DNA from: Marinobacterium lutimaris
GTDB lineage: Bacteria > Pseudomonadota > Gammaproteobacteria > Pseudomonadales > Balneatricaceae
Length of the DNA: 64,000 bases
Direction of reading: 5' to 3'
Assembly (NCBI RefSeq): GCF_900108065.1
Contig: NZ_FNVQ01000003.1
Coordinates: forward strand, 186,001 to 250,000
The translations under genes were made by a program, and so were the position numbers. Of this stretch, positions 46,405-56,079 are shown piece by piece. Within the stretch, counting starts at the first letter, position 1, and each line of letters opens with the position of its first letter. The notes under the pieces were generated by a model. That model did not search any database. It saw only the letters and a list, made by a program, of their open reading frames with translations, and had not been told where the DNA came from.

Positions 46405-47454
46405 ATGCAACGCAAAATCATCCATATCGACATGGATGCCTTCTACGCCTCGGTGGAGATTCGCGATAACCCGAGCCTCAAGGGCAAACCAATCGCTGTC
46501 GGCGGCAAGGCTGACTCCCGTGGCGTGATCTCCACCTGCAGTTACGAGGCGCGCAAGTTCGGTGTCCACTCGGCCATGCCCAGCGCCGAGGCAAAACGGC
46601 TCTGCCCCGATCTGATCCTGATCCCTGGACGAATGTCGGTCTATAAAAGCGTTTCCGCCCAGATCCGCGAGATCTTCGCCCGCTATACCGAGCTGATCGA
46701 ACCGCTGTCGCTGGACGAGGCTTACCTGGATGTCAGCGAATGCAGTGCCTGCCAGGGCAGCGCCACGCTGATCGCCCAGCAGATCCGAGCCGAGATCCTG
46801 GCCGAAACCGGCCTCACCGCCTCCGCCGGTGTTGCCCCTAACAAGTTTATCGCCAAGATCGCCTCGGACGAGAACAAGCCCAACGGCCAGTGCGTGGTCA
46901 CGCCCGACCAGGCGGCGGAGTTTGTCGCCGGCCTGAAGCTGAGGAAGTTTCCCGGTGTTGGCCCGCGCACGGCGGAAAAACTGGAGGAGCTGGGCCTTAA
47001 CTACGGCCACGACCTGCTCGGCTGGTCACTGCAGGCGCTCACCGACCGCTTCGGTAAGTTTGGCCACAGCCTCTACCAGCGCGCCCGCGGCATCGATGAT
47101 CGCCCGGTGCAGCCCTCACGCATCCGTAAATCCGTGGGGGTCGAAACCACCCTCGCCCATGACCTGCGTACCGAGGCCCAGTGCGAACAGATCCTGCTCG
47201 GCCTGCTGCCGGAACTGAAGCAGCGCCTCAGGGGCCGCAGTTTCAAGGGCATTACCATCAAGCTTAAATTCCACGACTTCCAGCAGACCACCGCTGCCGG
47301 TCAGTCGGAGCGGCTCAGCGAGGATGTGCTGCGCTCGATCCTGCATACCGCGTTTGAACGCGCCGCGGGCCGCCGTGTGCGCCTTGTCGGTATCAGCGTC
47401 GCCCTGGCGGAAGAGAGTTCCCTGCGCCAGCTGGCTCTGGATTTCGGTAGCTAG
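46405..47454 (+). CDS. dinB: DNA polymerase IV
   Basis: A 349-residue Y-family translesion polymerase. It begins [16 protein letters not shown] with the first metal Asp, followed by [14 protein letters not shown], the catalytic [11 protein letters not shown], and the helix-hairpin-helix [16 protein letters not shown], then the little-finger domain. Length equals E. coli Pol IV (351). No SOS box is visible immediately upstream because the gene follows the small basic gene by 9 bases, so it may be read from the operon promoter; any LexA control would have to act further upstream. Confidence 0.95.
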   Translation: MQRKIIHIDMDAFYASVEIRDNPSLKGKPIAVGGKADSRGVISTCSYEARKFGVHSAMPSAEAKRLCPDLILIPGRMSVYKSVSAQIREIFARYTELIEPLSLDEAYLDVSECSACQGSATLIAQQIRAEILAETGLTASAGVAPNKFIAKIASDENKPNGQCVVTPDQAAEFVAGLKLRKFPGVGPRTAEKLEELGLNYGHDLLGWSLQALTDRFGKFGHSLYQRARGIDDRPVQPSRIRKSVGVETTLAHDLRTEAQCEQILLGLLPELKQRLRGRSFKGITIKLKFHDFQQTTAAGQSERLSEDVLRSILHTAFERAAGRRVRLVGISVALAEESSLRQLALDFGS

Positions 47455-47648
47455 TATTCAGAGTCCATGGCCCTTCGCGATCAAGATTTGTGGATTCAGC
47501 AGCGTCGCCTTATAAAGTCAGTTCAGGCCCAACATCCGGCTTGAAAGCCCGCCTCGCATACATCTTTCTTGCGCTTCATTAGTGGATATTGTTCTATGCT
47601 GATTGGGGGTAACCCCCAACTTAAGAGCCAAGCGCAAGGAGGCGCGAA

Positions 47649-47855
47649 ATGACAACGATCGCCATGGAACTCGAGGTGAACAAACGAGCTTCTGCCTTCG
47701 GGTCGAAGTACACAAGCGGACTGACAAAACGAGAGTACATAGCCACCCAGGCTTTGAGCACTCTCATTTCCAACCCGGAACTTACGGATAGCGATTCTGT
47801 TGCAGATCGCGCCGTGGAGTATGCGGACGCCCTGCTGCGCAAACTCAGCAAGTAG
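47649..47855 (+). CDS. Small protein of unknown function
   Basis: A 68-residue protein starting MTTIAMELEVNKRASAFGSK, predicted mostly helical, with no motif I recognise. An AAGGAGGCG ribosome site 5-13 bases before ATG 47649 and a terminator right after it support a real gene with its own transcript. The region upstream (47455-47648) has no other coding signal. Confidence 0.65.
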   Translation: MTTIAMELEVNKRASAFGSKYTSGLTKREYIATQALSTLISNPELTDSDSVADRAVEYADALLRKLSK

Positions 47856-47876
47856 TCACGCCAGGCGCTTGATGGA

Positions 47877-47905
47877 GAAACCGCCCTCGGGCGGTTTCAA
47901 TTTGT
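47877..47905 (+). terminator. Rho-independent terminator after the 68-residue gene
   Basis: GAAACCGCCC (47877-47886) pairs with GGGCGGTTTC (47889-47898), followed by AATTTG. The A-rich left side also allows use from the minus strand for the cupin gene. Confidence 0.85.
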
Positions 47906-47930
47906 GCGGCGGTCTATTAAGCGCGATCTA

Positions 47931-48275
47931 TCAAGCGAAGACGAAATACTTGCGTACGGTCTCGACCACTTCCCAGGTACCTTTCATACCCGGCTCGATA
48001 ACGAACACATCGCCCGCTTTCAGATGTTTCGGCTCTTCACCTTCCGGGGTGATGATGCAGTAACCGTCGAGGAAGTGGCAGAACTCCCACTTGTCGTAAT
48101 TCACTTCGAACTTGCCCGGGGTGCAGATCCAGGTACCCATGATCTTGCTGCCGTCAGCGGAGGTGTAGGCGTTCAGATTCACGGTGTGCGGGTCACCGCC
48201 GATGCGGGTCCATTTGGTCGCATCAACAACGGGAGTCGGGCAGGTTTCACGCAAAACGGTAATAAAATCGGACAT
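47931..48275 (-). CDS. Small cupin-domain protein (DUF861/cupin_3 type)
   Basis: A 114-residue single cupin barrel. Segments WEFCHFLDGYCIITPEG and LKAGDVFVIEPGMKGTWEV match the two cupin motifs of the ureidoglycine-aminohydrolase-like small cupins. The first-motif His is present (CHFLDG). ATG 48275 (MSDFITVLRE) has GGAG 7-10 bases upstream; the longer frame to 48377 adds an implausible leader. No enzymatic role can be assigned. Isolated gene. Confidence 0.82.
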   Translation of the reverse strand: MSDFITVLRETCPTPVVDATKWTRIGGDPHTVNLNAYTSADGSKIMGTWICTPGKFEVNYDKWEFCHFLDGYCIITPEGEEPKHLKAGDVFVIEPGMKGTWEVVETVRKYFVFA

Positions 48276-48547
48276 GTCAGCTCCACAAGGGTCGAAGTAA
48301 AGGACCCGCATTATGGGGCGATTATTCAGGCTGGCATTGTCTGGTTTCGACACTGGTAGGGTTATAAACGGCAGCAAGCAGGAAAGCCATTTTTCGTCGG
48401 AGTGACGCCCTCGTCGCGCTCATCCGCCGATGGGTTTGTTCACCGCAGTGCCGGATTCCATCGGCGCGAGGTTATTATGCCCTCCGGGTGCGCACCTCCT
48501 ACCGCGGTGCATCGGTTATGCTGTGCCTTCTCCCCCAGGCCAATCCA
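48276..48547. other. Intergenic region between cupin gene and pycB terminator
   Basis: About 270 bases without a gene. It contains an inverted repeat GCCGATGG (48426-48433) / CCATCGGC (48458-48465) and short GC-rich palindromes. No other feature seen. Confidence 0.5.
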
Positions 48548-48582
48548 TAAAAAAGGCCCTCACCAGTCTCCTGATGAGGGCC
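48548..48582 (-). terminator. Rho-independent terminator of the pyruvate carboxylase operon
   Basis: GGCCCTCA (48555-48562) and TGAGGGCC (48575-48582) form a stem extended by further pairs. On the minus strand it is followed by TTTTTTATGG, a typical T-run. Confidence 0.85.
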
Positions 48583-48639
48583 AAGCTCCATTGCAACTCG
48601 TAACGAGTTTTATCTCAGGTAAAGCAAGCCTGGGCTTTC

Positions 48640-50442
48640 TTACCCCTCGATTTCGATCAGCACCTCGCCCGGGGTGACGCGGTCGCCCTTGGCGACATGC
48701 ACGCCCTTCACCTTGCCGGCGATCGGTGCCTGAATTTCGGTTTCCATCTTCATCGCTTCAGTGATCAACACCGCCTGACCTGCAGTGACTTCGTCACCGA
48801 CTGACACCAGCACATCGACGATATTGCCCGGCATACTGGTGGTCACATGGCCCGGTGCGCTGGCCTGCTGACGACCGCTGGCGGTAGTACCACCGACGTA
48901 GGCGTTCAGCGGCTCGAACAGTACCTCTTCCGGCATACCATCGATGCTCAGGTAGACGTGACGCTTACCGCTGTCCTTGCCACCTACACCGGTGATCGCC
49001 ACCTGGTAGGTTTCACCGTGGACGTCGATCTTGAACTCGGTGGCTACACCTTCGTCCATGGCGCGACCGCCCTGGCTGGCCGGCAGAAGCTGTTCCGGCT
49101 CCAGAGTGCCGGCTTCACGCTGTTCGAGGAACTGGCGGCCGATATCCTGGAACATGGCGAAGGTCAGTACGTCTTCTTCGGATTTGGCCAGGTCACCGAT
49201 CTCTTTGGTCAGGCGCGCCATTTCCGGGCTCAGCAGGTCAGCCGGGCGACCGTCGATCAGCTCTTCTTTACCGACCGCCTTGGTCTGCAGCTGAGCATCG
49301 ACTTCGGCCGGCGGGTGACCGTAACCACCCTGAAGATAGCGTTTCACCTCATTGGTGATCGTCTTGTAGCGCTCACCGGAGAGCACGTTCAGCACCGCCT
49401 GGGTACCGACAATCTGTGACGTCGGCGTCACCAGCGGCGGGTAACCCAGGTCCTTGCGCACCGCCGGAATCTCGGCGAACACTTCGCGGATGCGGCCCAG
49501 GGCGTTCTGCTCTTTCAGCTGGTTGGCCAGGTTGGACATCATGCCGCCCGGTACCTGGTTGATCTGAACCGATACGTCTTCGCGGGTGAATTCCGATTCA
49601 AACTGGTGATACTTCTTGCGCACTTCGCGGAAGTAATCGGCGATCTCGCCCAGCAGTTCCAGATCCAGACCGGTATCCCACTGGGTACCGCGCAGCGCCG
49701 CAACCTGGGATTCGGTGGCCGGATGGCTGGTGCCGGAAGCAAAGGAGGAGATCGCGGTATCGATATGCTCAGCACCCGCTTCCACCGCCTTCAGCTGACA
49801 CTGAGCCGCGAGGCCTGCGGTGGAGTGGCTATGGATGAACACCGGCAGATCCACACCGCTCTTGATCGCCTTCACCAGGTCATAGGTGGCGTACGGGGTC
49901 AGCAGACCGGCCATATCCTTGATCGCGATGGAGTCGGCGCCCATCGCCTTCAGCTCCTGCGCCTGCTTCACGAACAGCGCTTCGGTATGCACCGGGCTGG
50001 TGGTGTAGCAGATGGTGCCCTGCGCATGTTTGCCCGCTTTCTTCACCGCCTTGATGGCGGTTTCCAGGTTACGCAGATCGTTAAGCGCATCGAAGACGCG
50101 GAATACATCTATACCGTTCTCGGCCGCCTTGGCGACAAACGCCTCGACCACGTCATCGGCATAGTGGCGGTAGCCGAGCAGGTTCTGGCCGCGCAGCAGC
50201 ATCTGCAGACGGGTGTTCGGCAGCGCCTTGCGCAGTTCGCGCAGACGCTCCCAGGGATCTTCCTTCAGGAAACGGACGCAGGCGTCGAAGGTGGCGCCGC
50301 CCCAGACTTCCAGTGACCAGAAGCCCACCTTGTCGAGCTTGTCACAGATCGGCAGCATGTCTTCTGTACGCATACGAGTGGCGATCAGGGACTGGTGTGC
50401 ATCTCGCAGGATGACGTCGGTAACGTTCACTTTGCTCATCAA
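48640..50442 (-). CDS. pycB: Pyruvate carboxylase subunit B / oxaloacetate decarboxylase alpha-type carboxyltransferase
   Basis: A 600-residue protein: carboxyltransferase barrel with the metal-binding start VILRDAHQSLIATRMRTED, the conserved-carboxylase linker, and a C-terminal biotinyl domain whose acceptor Lys is in ITEAMKMETE near residue 566. It moves carboxyl from biotin to pyruvate, making oxaloacetate. The gene lies 21 bases after the biotin carboxylase gene. Without adjacent oadB/oadG sodium-pump genes, anaplerotic pyruvate carboxylase is more likely than oxaloacetate decarboxylase. Confidence 0.92.
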   Translation of the reverse strand: MMSKVNVTDVILRDAHQSLIATRMRTEDMLPICDKLDKVGFWSLEVWGGATFDACVRFLKEDPWERLRELRKALPNTRLQMLLRGQNLLGYRHYADDVVEAFVAKAAENGIDVFRVFDALNDLRNLETAIKAVKKAGKHAQGTICYTTSPVHTEALFVKQAQELKAMGADSIAIKDMAGLLTPYATYDLVKAIKSGVDLPVFIHSHSTAGLAAQCQLKAVEAGAEHIDTAISSFASGTSHPATESQVAALRGTQWDTGLDLELLGEIADYFREVRKKYHQFESEFTREDVSVQINQVPGGMMSNLANQLKEQNALGRIREVFAEIPAVRKDLGYPPLVTPTSQIVGTQAVLNVLSGERYKTITNEVKRYLQGGYGHPPAEVDAQLQTKAVGKEELIDGRPADLLSPEMARLTKEIGDLAKSEEDVLTFAMFQDIGRQFLEQREAGTLEPEQLLPASQGGRAMDEGVATEFKIDVHGETYQVAITGVGGKDSGKRHVYLSIDGMPEEVLFEPLNAYVGGTTASGRQQASAPGHVTTSMPGNIVDVLVSVGDEVTAGQAVLITEAMKMETEIQAPIAGKVKGVHVAKGDRVTPGEVLIEIEG

Positions 50443-50463
50443 TTCTCTCCTTTTCGCAGCCCG

Positions 50464-51879
50464 TTAAACGCCGGCGTACGCCGCGATAGCTGCAGCGATG
50501 GCCAGCGCAAGTTCGCTGGGATCGCGCTTGTCCGAGTAGTTTTGCAGCTCCGGGTGGTTCGGCACGAAGCTGGTATTGAATTCACCGCTACGGAAATCCG
50601 GGTTCTGCAGGATCTCCTGGTAGTAACGGGCGGTGGTTTTCACCCCCTGCACCCGCATGTCCGCCAGTGCGCGGGAACCGCGATCCAGCGCCTCTTCCCA
50701 GTTCAGCGCCCAGACGATCAGCTTCAGACACATGGAGTCGAAGTACGGCGGAATGGTGTAACCGGTGTAGATCGCCGTATCGGTACGCACACCGGGACCG
50801 CCCGGCGCGTAGTAACGGGTAATGCGGCCAAAACTCGGCAGAAAATTGTTCTTCGGATCTTCGGCGTTGATACGGAACTGCAGGGCAAAACCGCGGAAGG
50901 AGATATCCTCCTGGCGATAGGCCAGCGGCAGGCCGGATGCGACACGAATCTGCTCGCGCACGATATCCACGCCGGTGATCTGCTCGGAGATGGTGTGCTC
51001 AACCTGCACACGGGTGTTCATCTCCATGAAGTAGATCTCGTTACCGGTGACCAGGAACTCCACGGTGCCAGCGTTCTCGTAACCCACCGCCTTGGCGGCG
51101 CGCACGGCCAGTTCTCCGACATAGTTACGCTGTTCCGGCGTTAGCTGCGGGCTCGGTGCGATCTCGATCAGCTTCTGGTTACGGCGCTGGATGGAACAAT
51201 CGCGCTCGTAAAGATGGATCGCATCGCCCTGGCTGTCGGCCAGGATCTGCACTTCAATATGTTTCGGATCGACGATGCACTTCTCAAGAAACACTTCGGC
51301 AGAGCCGAACGCCTTGGTGGCTTCGGAGATAACGCGCGGGTACTGCGCCTTGAGTTCAGTCTCGCTGTCGCAGCGACGAATACCGCGACCGCCACCACCG
51401 GAGGTGGCCTTGAGCATCACGGGGTAGCCGATCTCGCCGGCAACCTTGATCGCCTCGTCCAGATCGGCCAGGTTGCCTTCCGAGCCCGGAGTCACCGGCA
51501 CGCCGGCGGCGATCATGCTGGCACGGGCTGCAGTCTTGTCGCCCATCTTGGCGATAACCTCAGCCTTCGGGCCGATAAAGGTGATACCACGCTCGGCACA
51601 GATACGGGCGAACTCGCTGTTCTCGGACAGGAAGCCGTAGCCAGGATGGATCGCATCACAGCCGGTTTCTACCGCCAGGTTCACGATACGACGGGCATCG
51701 AGGTATCCCGCCAGCGGGTCTTCACCCAGGCTGTGGGCCTCGTCTGCGCGTTTTACGTGCAGCGCGTAACGGTCCGGTTCTGTGTAGATCGCTACCGAGC
51801 GGATATTCATCTCCGCGCAAGCCCGTACTATGCGGACCGCGATTTCGCCTCGGTTGGCAATCAGGATTTTCTTCAGCAT
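50464..51879 (-). CDS. pycA: Pyruvate carboxylase subunit A (biotin carboxylase)
   Basis: A 471-residue ATP-grasp biotin carboxylase: LIANRGEIAVRIVRACAEM at the start, glycine loop KATSGGGGRGIR, YVGELAVRAAKAVGYENAGT and the catalytic EMNTRVQVEHTISE. It carboxylates biotin on PycB using ATP and bicarbonate. Sequence alone does not separate it from AccC; the pycB neighbour and the divergent LysR gene (as in Pseudomonas pycR-pycAB) decide the call. Confidence 0.92.
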   Translation of the reverse strand: MLKKILIANRGEIAVRIVRACAEMNIRSVAIYTEPDRYALHVKRADEAHSLGEDPLAGYLDARRIVNLAVETGCDAIHPGYGFLSENSEFARICAERGITFIGPKAEVIAKMGDKTAARASMIAAGVPVTPGSEGNLADLDEAIKVAGEIGYPVMLKATSGGGGRGIRRCDSETELKAQYPRVISEATKAFGSAEVFLEKCIVDPKHIEVQILADSQGDAIHLYERDCSIQRRNQKLIEIAPSPQLTPEQRNYVGELAVRAAKAVGYENAGTVEFLVTGNEIYFMEMNTRVQVEHTISEQITGVDIVREQIRVASGLPLAYRQEDISFRGFALQFRINAEDPKNNFLPSFGRITRYYAPGGPGVRTDTAIYTGYTIPPYFDSMCLKLIVWALNWEEALDRGSRALADMRVQGVKTTARYYQEILQNPDFRSGEFNTSFVPNHPELQNYSDKRDPSELALAIAAAIAAYAGV

Positions 51880-51951
51880 GGATCGTCTCCGAAAGAGTGT
51901 CTCGACCGATGCGAATCACACTAAACCAGTCGGCTAAAATCTATAAATTGA

Positions 51952-51978
51952 TATTTCTTCTGAAGATCATAAGAAATA
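51952..51978. promoter_or_regulatory. LysR-type operator between pycA and lysR
   Basis: TATTTCTT (51952-51959) and AAGAAATA (51971-51978) form a perfect 8-bp dyad separated by 11 bases, matching the T-N11-A rule of LysR operators. It lies midway between the divergent genes. Confidence 0.75.
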
Positions 51979-52034
51979 CCTTATAGTTAACCTTGTCGTT
52001 CGACCCAACAGCCCATCAGCACTGGATTTCGCCC

Positions 52035-52982
52035 ATGCCCTACTCTCTGAACCAGCTCTTGAATCGGCTCTCTTTTCGCCAGTTACAGGTGTTCAAGGCC
52101 GTAGCTCATCACCTGAACTACAGCCGTGCCGCCGAGGAGCTTGGCCTGACCCAGCCCGCCGTCAGCGCGCAGATAAGGCAGCTCGAGCAGGCGATGGGCC
52201 AGCCGGTGTTCGAATACGTGGGTAAAAAACTGTATGTGACCGCCGCCGGCGAGCAGCTGTCGAGAACCGTCGACACCATGTTTACCGACCTGGAGCGGCT
52301 GCAGATGCAGCTGGCAGAACTGGATGGCCAGGTACGTGGCGAGCTGCGCCTGGCCGCGGTGAGTACTGCTCAGTACTCCGTACCCTACCTGCTGGAGTCG
52401 TTTCTGGAGGCCTATCCACAGGTGGATGTGAGCCTGACCATCGTCAACCGCGCCCAGGCGGTGGAGCGCCTCAACACCAACCAGGACCACCTGGTGATCA
52501 TGGGGATGGTGCCGGAGTCACGAAACCTGAACACCCTGCCGTTCCTCGATAACATCATGGTGCCGGTGGTGCGCTCGGACGATCCGCTGCTGCAGAAGGA
52601 AAATCTCAGCACCCAGGACTTTTTCAACGCTCGTCTGCTGATGCGCGAAGCCGGCTCCGGTACCCGCCATGCGCTGGAGGTCTGGTGCGCGCAGAACCGC
52701 CTGAAACTGGCGCCACGCCTGGAGCTGGGTTCCAACGTGGCGATCAAGCACGGCATTCTGGCGGGACTGGGTGTTGGCGTGTTGCCGCGCCTGAGCGTGA
52801 CGGCGGAGATCAAGCTGGGGCAGGTCACTATCCCGGAGCTGGAAGGCTTTCCGCTGCGCCGCTCCTGGTGCGTGGTTTACCCCGCCAGCAAATACCCGAC
52901 GCCGGTGATGCAGGCGTTTCTCGATCACGCCCGCAGCTCCACCCGCGAACTGGCCCAACGGGTTTATGGTGATGAGGCTTAG
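52035..52982 (+). CDS. LysR family regulator, probable pyruvate carboxylase regulator
   Basis: A 315-residue LysR regulator: helix-turn-helix LSFRQLQVFKAVAHHLNYSRAAEELGLTQPAVSAQIRQLE (residues 8-45) and a periplasmic-binding-like effector domain. Divergent from pycAB with a LysR dyad in between, so it most likely regulates that operon, as PycR does in pseudomonads. ATG 52035 (MPYSLNQL) fits the family start. Its 3' end overlaps that of the convergent LysR gene by four bases. Confidence 0.88.
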   Translation: MPYSLNQLLNRLSFRQLQVFKAVAHHLNYSRAAEELGLTQPAVSAQIRQLEQAMGQPVFEYVGKKLYVTAAGEQLSRTVDTMFTDLERLQMQLAELDGQVRGELRLAAVSTAQYSVPYLLESFLEAYPQVDVSLTIVNRAQAVERLNTNQDHLVIMGMVPESRNLNTLPFLDNIMVPVVRSDDPLLQKENLSTQDFFNARLLMREAGSGTRHALEVWCAQNRLKLAPRLELGSNVAIKHGILAGLGVGVLPRLSVTAEIKLGQVTIPELEGFPLRRSWCVVYPASKYPTPVMQAFLDHARSSTRELAQRVYGDEA

Positions 52983-53902
52983 AGATCGAGCCCAAAGGTA
53001 GGCGTTTTCTGGTCCATCCCGGTCACCAGCTCAGTGATCAGCTCGCGCACCTTGAGGATCTCCGGCCGTTCGCCCTCCTCAGTGCGTGACCAGAGCGCAA
53101 TATCACGTCGCGGCCCAGGTTTGCCTTCCACTTCGATCATCTGCTCAGGCGCAATCTCGCCGGTCATTAGCGCCAGCCGCGCCGGCAGTCGCACCAGCAT
53201 GTCGGTGGTATTCAGCAGATGCAGCACCGAGCGGATACTACCGGTGAAAGCGATACGTGCCGCCGTGGGGCCGGCCAGTTCCCCCTGACCATCAAGAAAA
53301 CCGGCGCTGGCACCGGCGATCATCCAGTTTTGCCGTTCCAGTTCATCCAGGGCTACTGCGCCCTTTCTGCGGATAAGTGACGACTTCTTGCCGGCAAATA
53401 CGCCGGAACGGTCGCGAAACAGCAGATCGCGCTGCAGGCTTTCCTGGGCCACGGTCAGGTGCGCCGGCGCCAGCAGGAAGTCCAGCTCGCCGGCCTGCAT
53501 CAAGCCGATCTGGGCAGCAGCGGAGCCGGTACGTAGATGAAATACATAGCGCTTTTCACGCAGGAAGTGATCGCTCATCTCGCGGTAAGCGGCGAACTCC
53601 CAAAGCGGATCGATCCCCAGGGTAAACTCGTTGTGATAGCCACTGTGCCACTGGCGGATCACCTCTTCGCCATGATCGGTATCCGCCAGTATCCGTTCGC
53701 CGATCTGCGCCAGCCGCGCGCCGATCTCGGTGGGAATCACACCGTGGCGCGAGCGTTTCAGCACCGGCGCCCCAACCTTCATCTCCAGCTGTTTTATACT
53801 TCGGGTCAGTGTTGGCTGCGTGATGTACAGCTGCTCACAGGCCCGACTGAGCGAGCCCTGCTTCACCACGATGGCTAACTGTTTCAGAAGGTTAGGATTC
53901 AT
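52979..53902 (-). CDS. LysR family regulator, probable mobA activator
   Basis: A 307-residue LysR protein with the N-terminal MNPNLLKQLAIVVKQGSLSRACEQLYITQPTLTRSIKQLE helix-turn-helix. Its effector domain is unlike that of the neighbour at 52035, so it is not a recent duplicate. It is transcribed divergently from the hydroxybenzoate monooxygenase gene, 104 bases apart, and probably controls it in response to the aromatic substrate (inference from position). Confidence 0.88.
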   Translation of the reverse strand: MNPNLLKQLAIVVKQGSLSRACEQLYITQPTLTRSIKQLEMKVGAPVLKRSRHGVIPTEIGARLAQIGERILADTDHGEEVIRQWHSGYHNEFTLGIDPLWEFAAYREMSDHFLREKRYVFHLRTGSAAAQIGLMQAGELDFLLAPAHLTVAQESLQRDLLFRDRSGVFAGKKSSLIRRKGAVALDELERQNWMIAGASAGFLDGQGELAGPTAARIAFTGSIRSVLHLLNTTDMLVRLPARLALMTGEIAPEQMIEVEGKPGPRRDIALWSRTEEGERPEILKVRELITELVTGMDQKTPTFGLDL

Positions 53903-54006
53903 TTATTCATTTTCTTTTAGTCTGGGAATAAAAACCTATTTTTCCTGATATCTAAACCGAATTAAAGTGGTCTTCGAAATACATAATAAGTAAGAGGACG
54001 CACCCC

Positions 54007-55944
54007 ATGCAGTTTCATCAGAATGGCTTTCACCCCGGCGATCCGCGCTTTTCCGATCCGCAGGATGCCGTTGTACCCCCGCCTATCAAGCGTCCGCTCC
54101 CTGAAGAGGTCGACGTTTTGATCGTCGGCTGCGGCCCTGCCGGCCTGAACCTGGCGGCGCAGCTGACCCAGTTTGAAGGTCTTCGCGTCGCTATCATCGA
54201 CCAGAAAGATGACCGCCTGCTGGTGGGCCAGGCCGACGGTATCGCCTGCCGCACCATCGAAATGTTCCAGGCCTATGGCTTTGCCGACCAGATCATTCAG
54301 GAAGCCTACCAGGTGAGCGAAGCCGCCTTCTGGAAGCCAGACGCCGACAAGCCGAACGAGATCTCACGCAGCGGCAAGGTGCCCGATGTGGCCGACGATC
54401 TGTCCGAGATGCCGCACCTGATCATCAACCAGGCGCGCGTGCACGACATGTTCCTGGATGTGATGCGCCAGAGCGCCGCCAAGCTCGAACCTCACTACCA
54501 GCGCAAGCTGCTGAGCCTGGAAGTGGGCTCCGGGGATGAAGAGTTCCCGGTGACCGTTCAGGTCGAGCGCATGGTCAACTTCTCCCAGTACACCCAGGAA
54601 GTGGAAACCATCAAGGCGCGCTATGTGGTCGGCTGCGATGGCGCCCGCTCCGCTGTGCGTACCGCCATCGGCAAGGAGCTGGTGGGCGACGCCCTGAACC
54701 AGGCCTGGGGCGTGATGGATGTGCTGCTCAACACCGACTTCCCCGATATCCGCCTGAAGTCGCTGATCCACTCCAACAACGAAGGCAACATGCTGATCAT
54801 CCCGCGCGAAGGCGGCTACATGGTGCGCATGTATATCGAGCTGGACAAGTTGAAGGAAAATGAGCGCGTTGCCCGCGACCAGATGACCGCGGACGTGCTG
54901 ATTGCCGGCGCCAACCGCATCCTTCAACCCTACAGCATCGACGTGAAACAGGTCGCCTGGTGGAGCGTGTACGAGATCGGCCAGCGCATCACCACCGCGT
55001 TTGACGACTCTACCGAAGATCGCGCCGCACGCGTCTTCCTCGCCGGCGACGCCTGTCACACCCACAGCCCGAAAGCGGGCCAGGGCCTGAACACCTCGGT
55101 GATGGATACCTGGAACCTGGGCTGGAAACTGGCCCACGTGCTGACCGGCCGAGCCGACGAGTCGCTGCTGAAAACCTACTCCGACGAGCGTCGTGAATAT
55201 GGCCAGGCGCTGATCGATTTCGATCGCAAGTTCTCCGCCATGTTCAGCGCCAAGCCGAAGTCCGCCGAGAACCCGGACGGTGTTGATCCGGCCGAGTTCC
55301 AGCGCTACTTCCAGCTGTTCGGTCAATACACCGCCGGTGTCTCTATCCAGTACCGTCCGTCGCTGATGGTCAGTGAGGGCTTACATCAGGAGCTGGCCAC
55401 CGGTCTCACCGTGGGCAAGCGCTTCCACTCCGCTCCGGTGGTGCGCCAGGGCGATGCCAAGCCGATGCAGCTGGGCCACTGCCATACCGCGAACGGCGCT
55501 TACCGCGTCTACGCCTTTGGCGGCAGCGCAGAGCCGATGTCTGACGAGTGCGGCGTGAAAGCCCTGTGCGAGTTCCTGGCGGAAGATGCCAAGTCGCCGC
55601 TGACGCTCTACACCCCGGCCGGTGACGAGCAGGATTCAGTGATCGATCTGCGCGCGGTGTTCCAGCAGCACCATCAGTCGGTGGAAACATCCACCCTGCA
55701 TCCGCTGCTGATGCCGTTGAAGGGGAGCCTTAAGCTGCGCGATTATGAGAAGGTGTTCTGCGCCGACAAGCGCCCGGAATCCTCCGGCGGCGGCAAGGAT
55801 ATCTACGCCATGCGCGGCATCAACCGCGACCAGGGCTGCATCGTTATCGTGCGTCCGGACCAGTACGTGGCCGACGTGCTGCCGCTGAACGATTACCAGG
55901 GCCTGAGCCGCTTCTTTGCCGGCGTGCTTAAACCTGTGAAGTGA
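54007..55944 (+). CDS. mobA: FAD-dependent 3-hydroxybenzoate 4-monooxygenase
   Basis: A 645-residue class A flavin monooxygenase: FAD-binding DVLIVGCGPAGLNLAAQL (about residue 36), the GD motif FLAGDACHTHSPKAGQGLNTSV near residue 350, and a C-terminal thioredoxin-like domain of the phenol-hydroxylase type. Length and the N-terminal extension (FHQNGFHPGDPRF) match MobA of Comamonas (about 639), which hydroxylates 3-hydroxybenzoate to protocatechuate using NADPH and oxygen. The product would feed LigAB encoded 19 kb away. ATG 54007 has AGAGGA 9 bases upstream. Other phenolic substrates are possible. Confidence 0.85.
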   Translation: MQFHQNGFHPGDPRFSDPQDAVVPPPIKRPLPEEVDVLIVGCGPAGLNLAAQLTQFEGLRVAIIDQKDDRLLVGQADGIACRTIEMFQAYGFADQIIQEAYQVSEAAFWKPDADKPNEISRSGKVPDVADDLSEMPHLIINQARVHDMFLDVMRQSAAKLEPHYQRKLLSLEVGSGDEEFPVTVQVERMVNFSQYTQEVETIKARYVVGCDGARSAVRTAIGKELVGDALNQAWGVMDVLLNTDFPDIRLKSLIHSNNEGNMLIIPREGGYMVRMYIELDKLKENERVARDQMTADVLIAGANRILQPYSIDVKQVAWWSVYEIGQRITTAFDDSTEDRAARVFLAGDACHTHSPKAGQGLNTSVMDTWNLGWKLAHVLTGRADESLLKTYSDERREYGQALIDFDRKFSAMFSAKPKSAENPDGVDPAEFQRYFQLFGQYTAGVSIQYRPSLMVSEGLHQELATGLTVGKRFHSAPVVRQGDAKPMQLGHCHTANGAYRVYAFGGSAEPMSDECGVKALCEFLAEDAKSPLTLYTPAGDEQDSVIDLRAVFQQHHQSVETSTLHPLLMPLKGSLKLRDYEKVFCADKRPESSGGGKDIYAMRGINRDQGCIVIVRPDQYVADVLPLNDYQGLSRFFAGVLKPVK

Positions 55945-55989
55945 AGGCTGTAAAGTAAAACCGGTGAACTGAAGTCGGTTAACTGAAGC
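55934..55989. repeat. Degenerate 14-bp tandem repeat spanning the mobA stop
   Basis: Units at 55934, 55948, 55962 and 55976 follow C(T/G)GTNAA(G/C)TGAAGN; the last two differ by two bases. The mobA stop TGA (55942-55944) lies in unit 1. Confidence 0.65.
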
Positions 55990-56013
55990 CGGCAAGCCAG
56001 CCTATCGGTGTAA

Positions 56014-56064
56014 TGAAAAAGCCCTGCAGCAAGCCTGACCAGGCTTCGCGGCAGGGCTTTTTCA
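56014..56064. terminator. Bidirectional two-tier terminator between mobA and the chemoreceptor
   Basis: TGAAAAAGCCCTGC and GCAGGGCTTTTTCA form the outer stem, and AAGCCTGACCAGGCTT an inner one. A-run and T-run on opposite sides allow termination from both strands. Confidence 0.88.
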
Positions 56065-56079
56065 TTTCAGGTGCGAGAA

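Noticed and set aside
48640-51879. Sodium-pumping oxaloacetate decarboxylase operon
   Set aside because: No oadB or oadG gene is adjacent, and a biotin carboxylase subunit is present, which fits pyruvate carboxylase.
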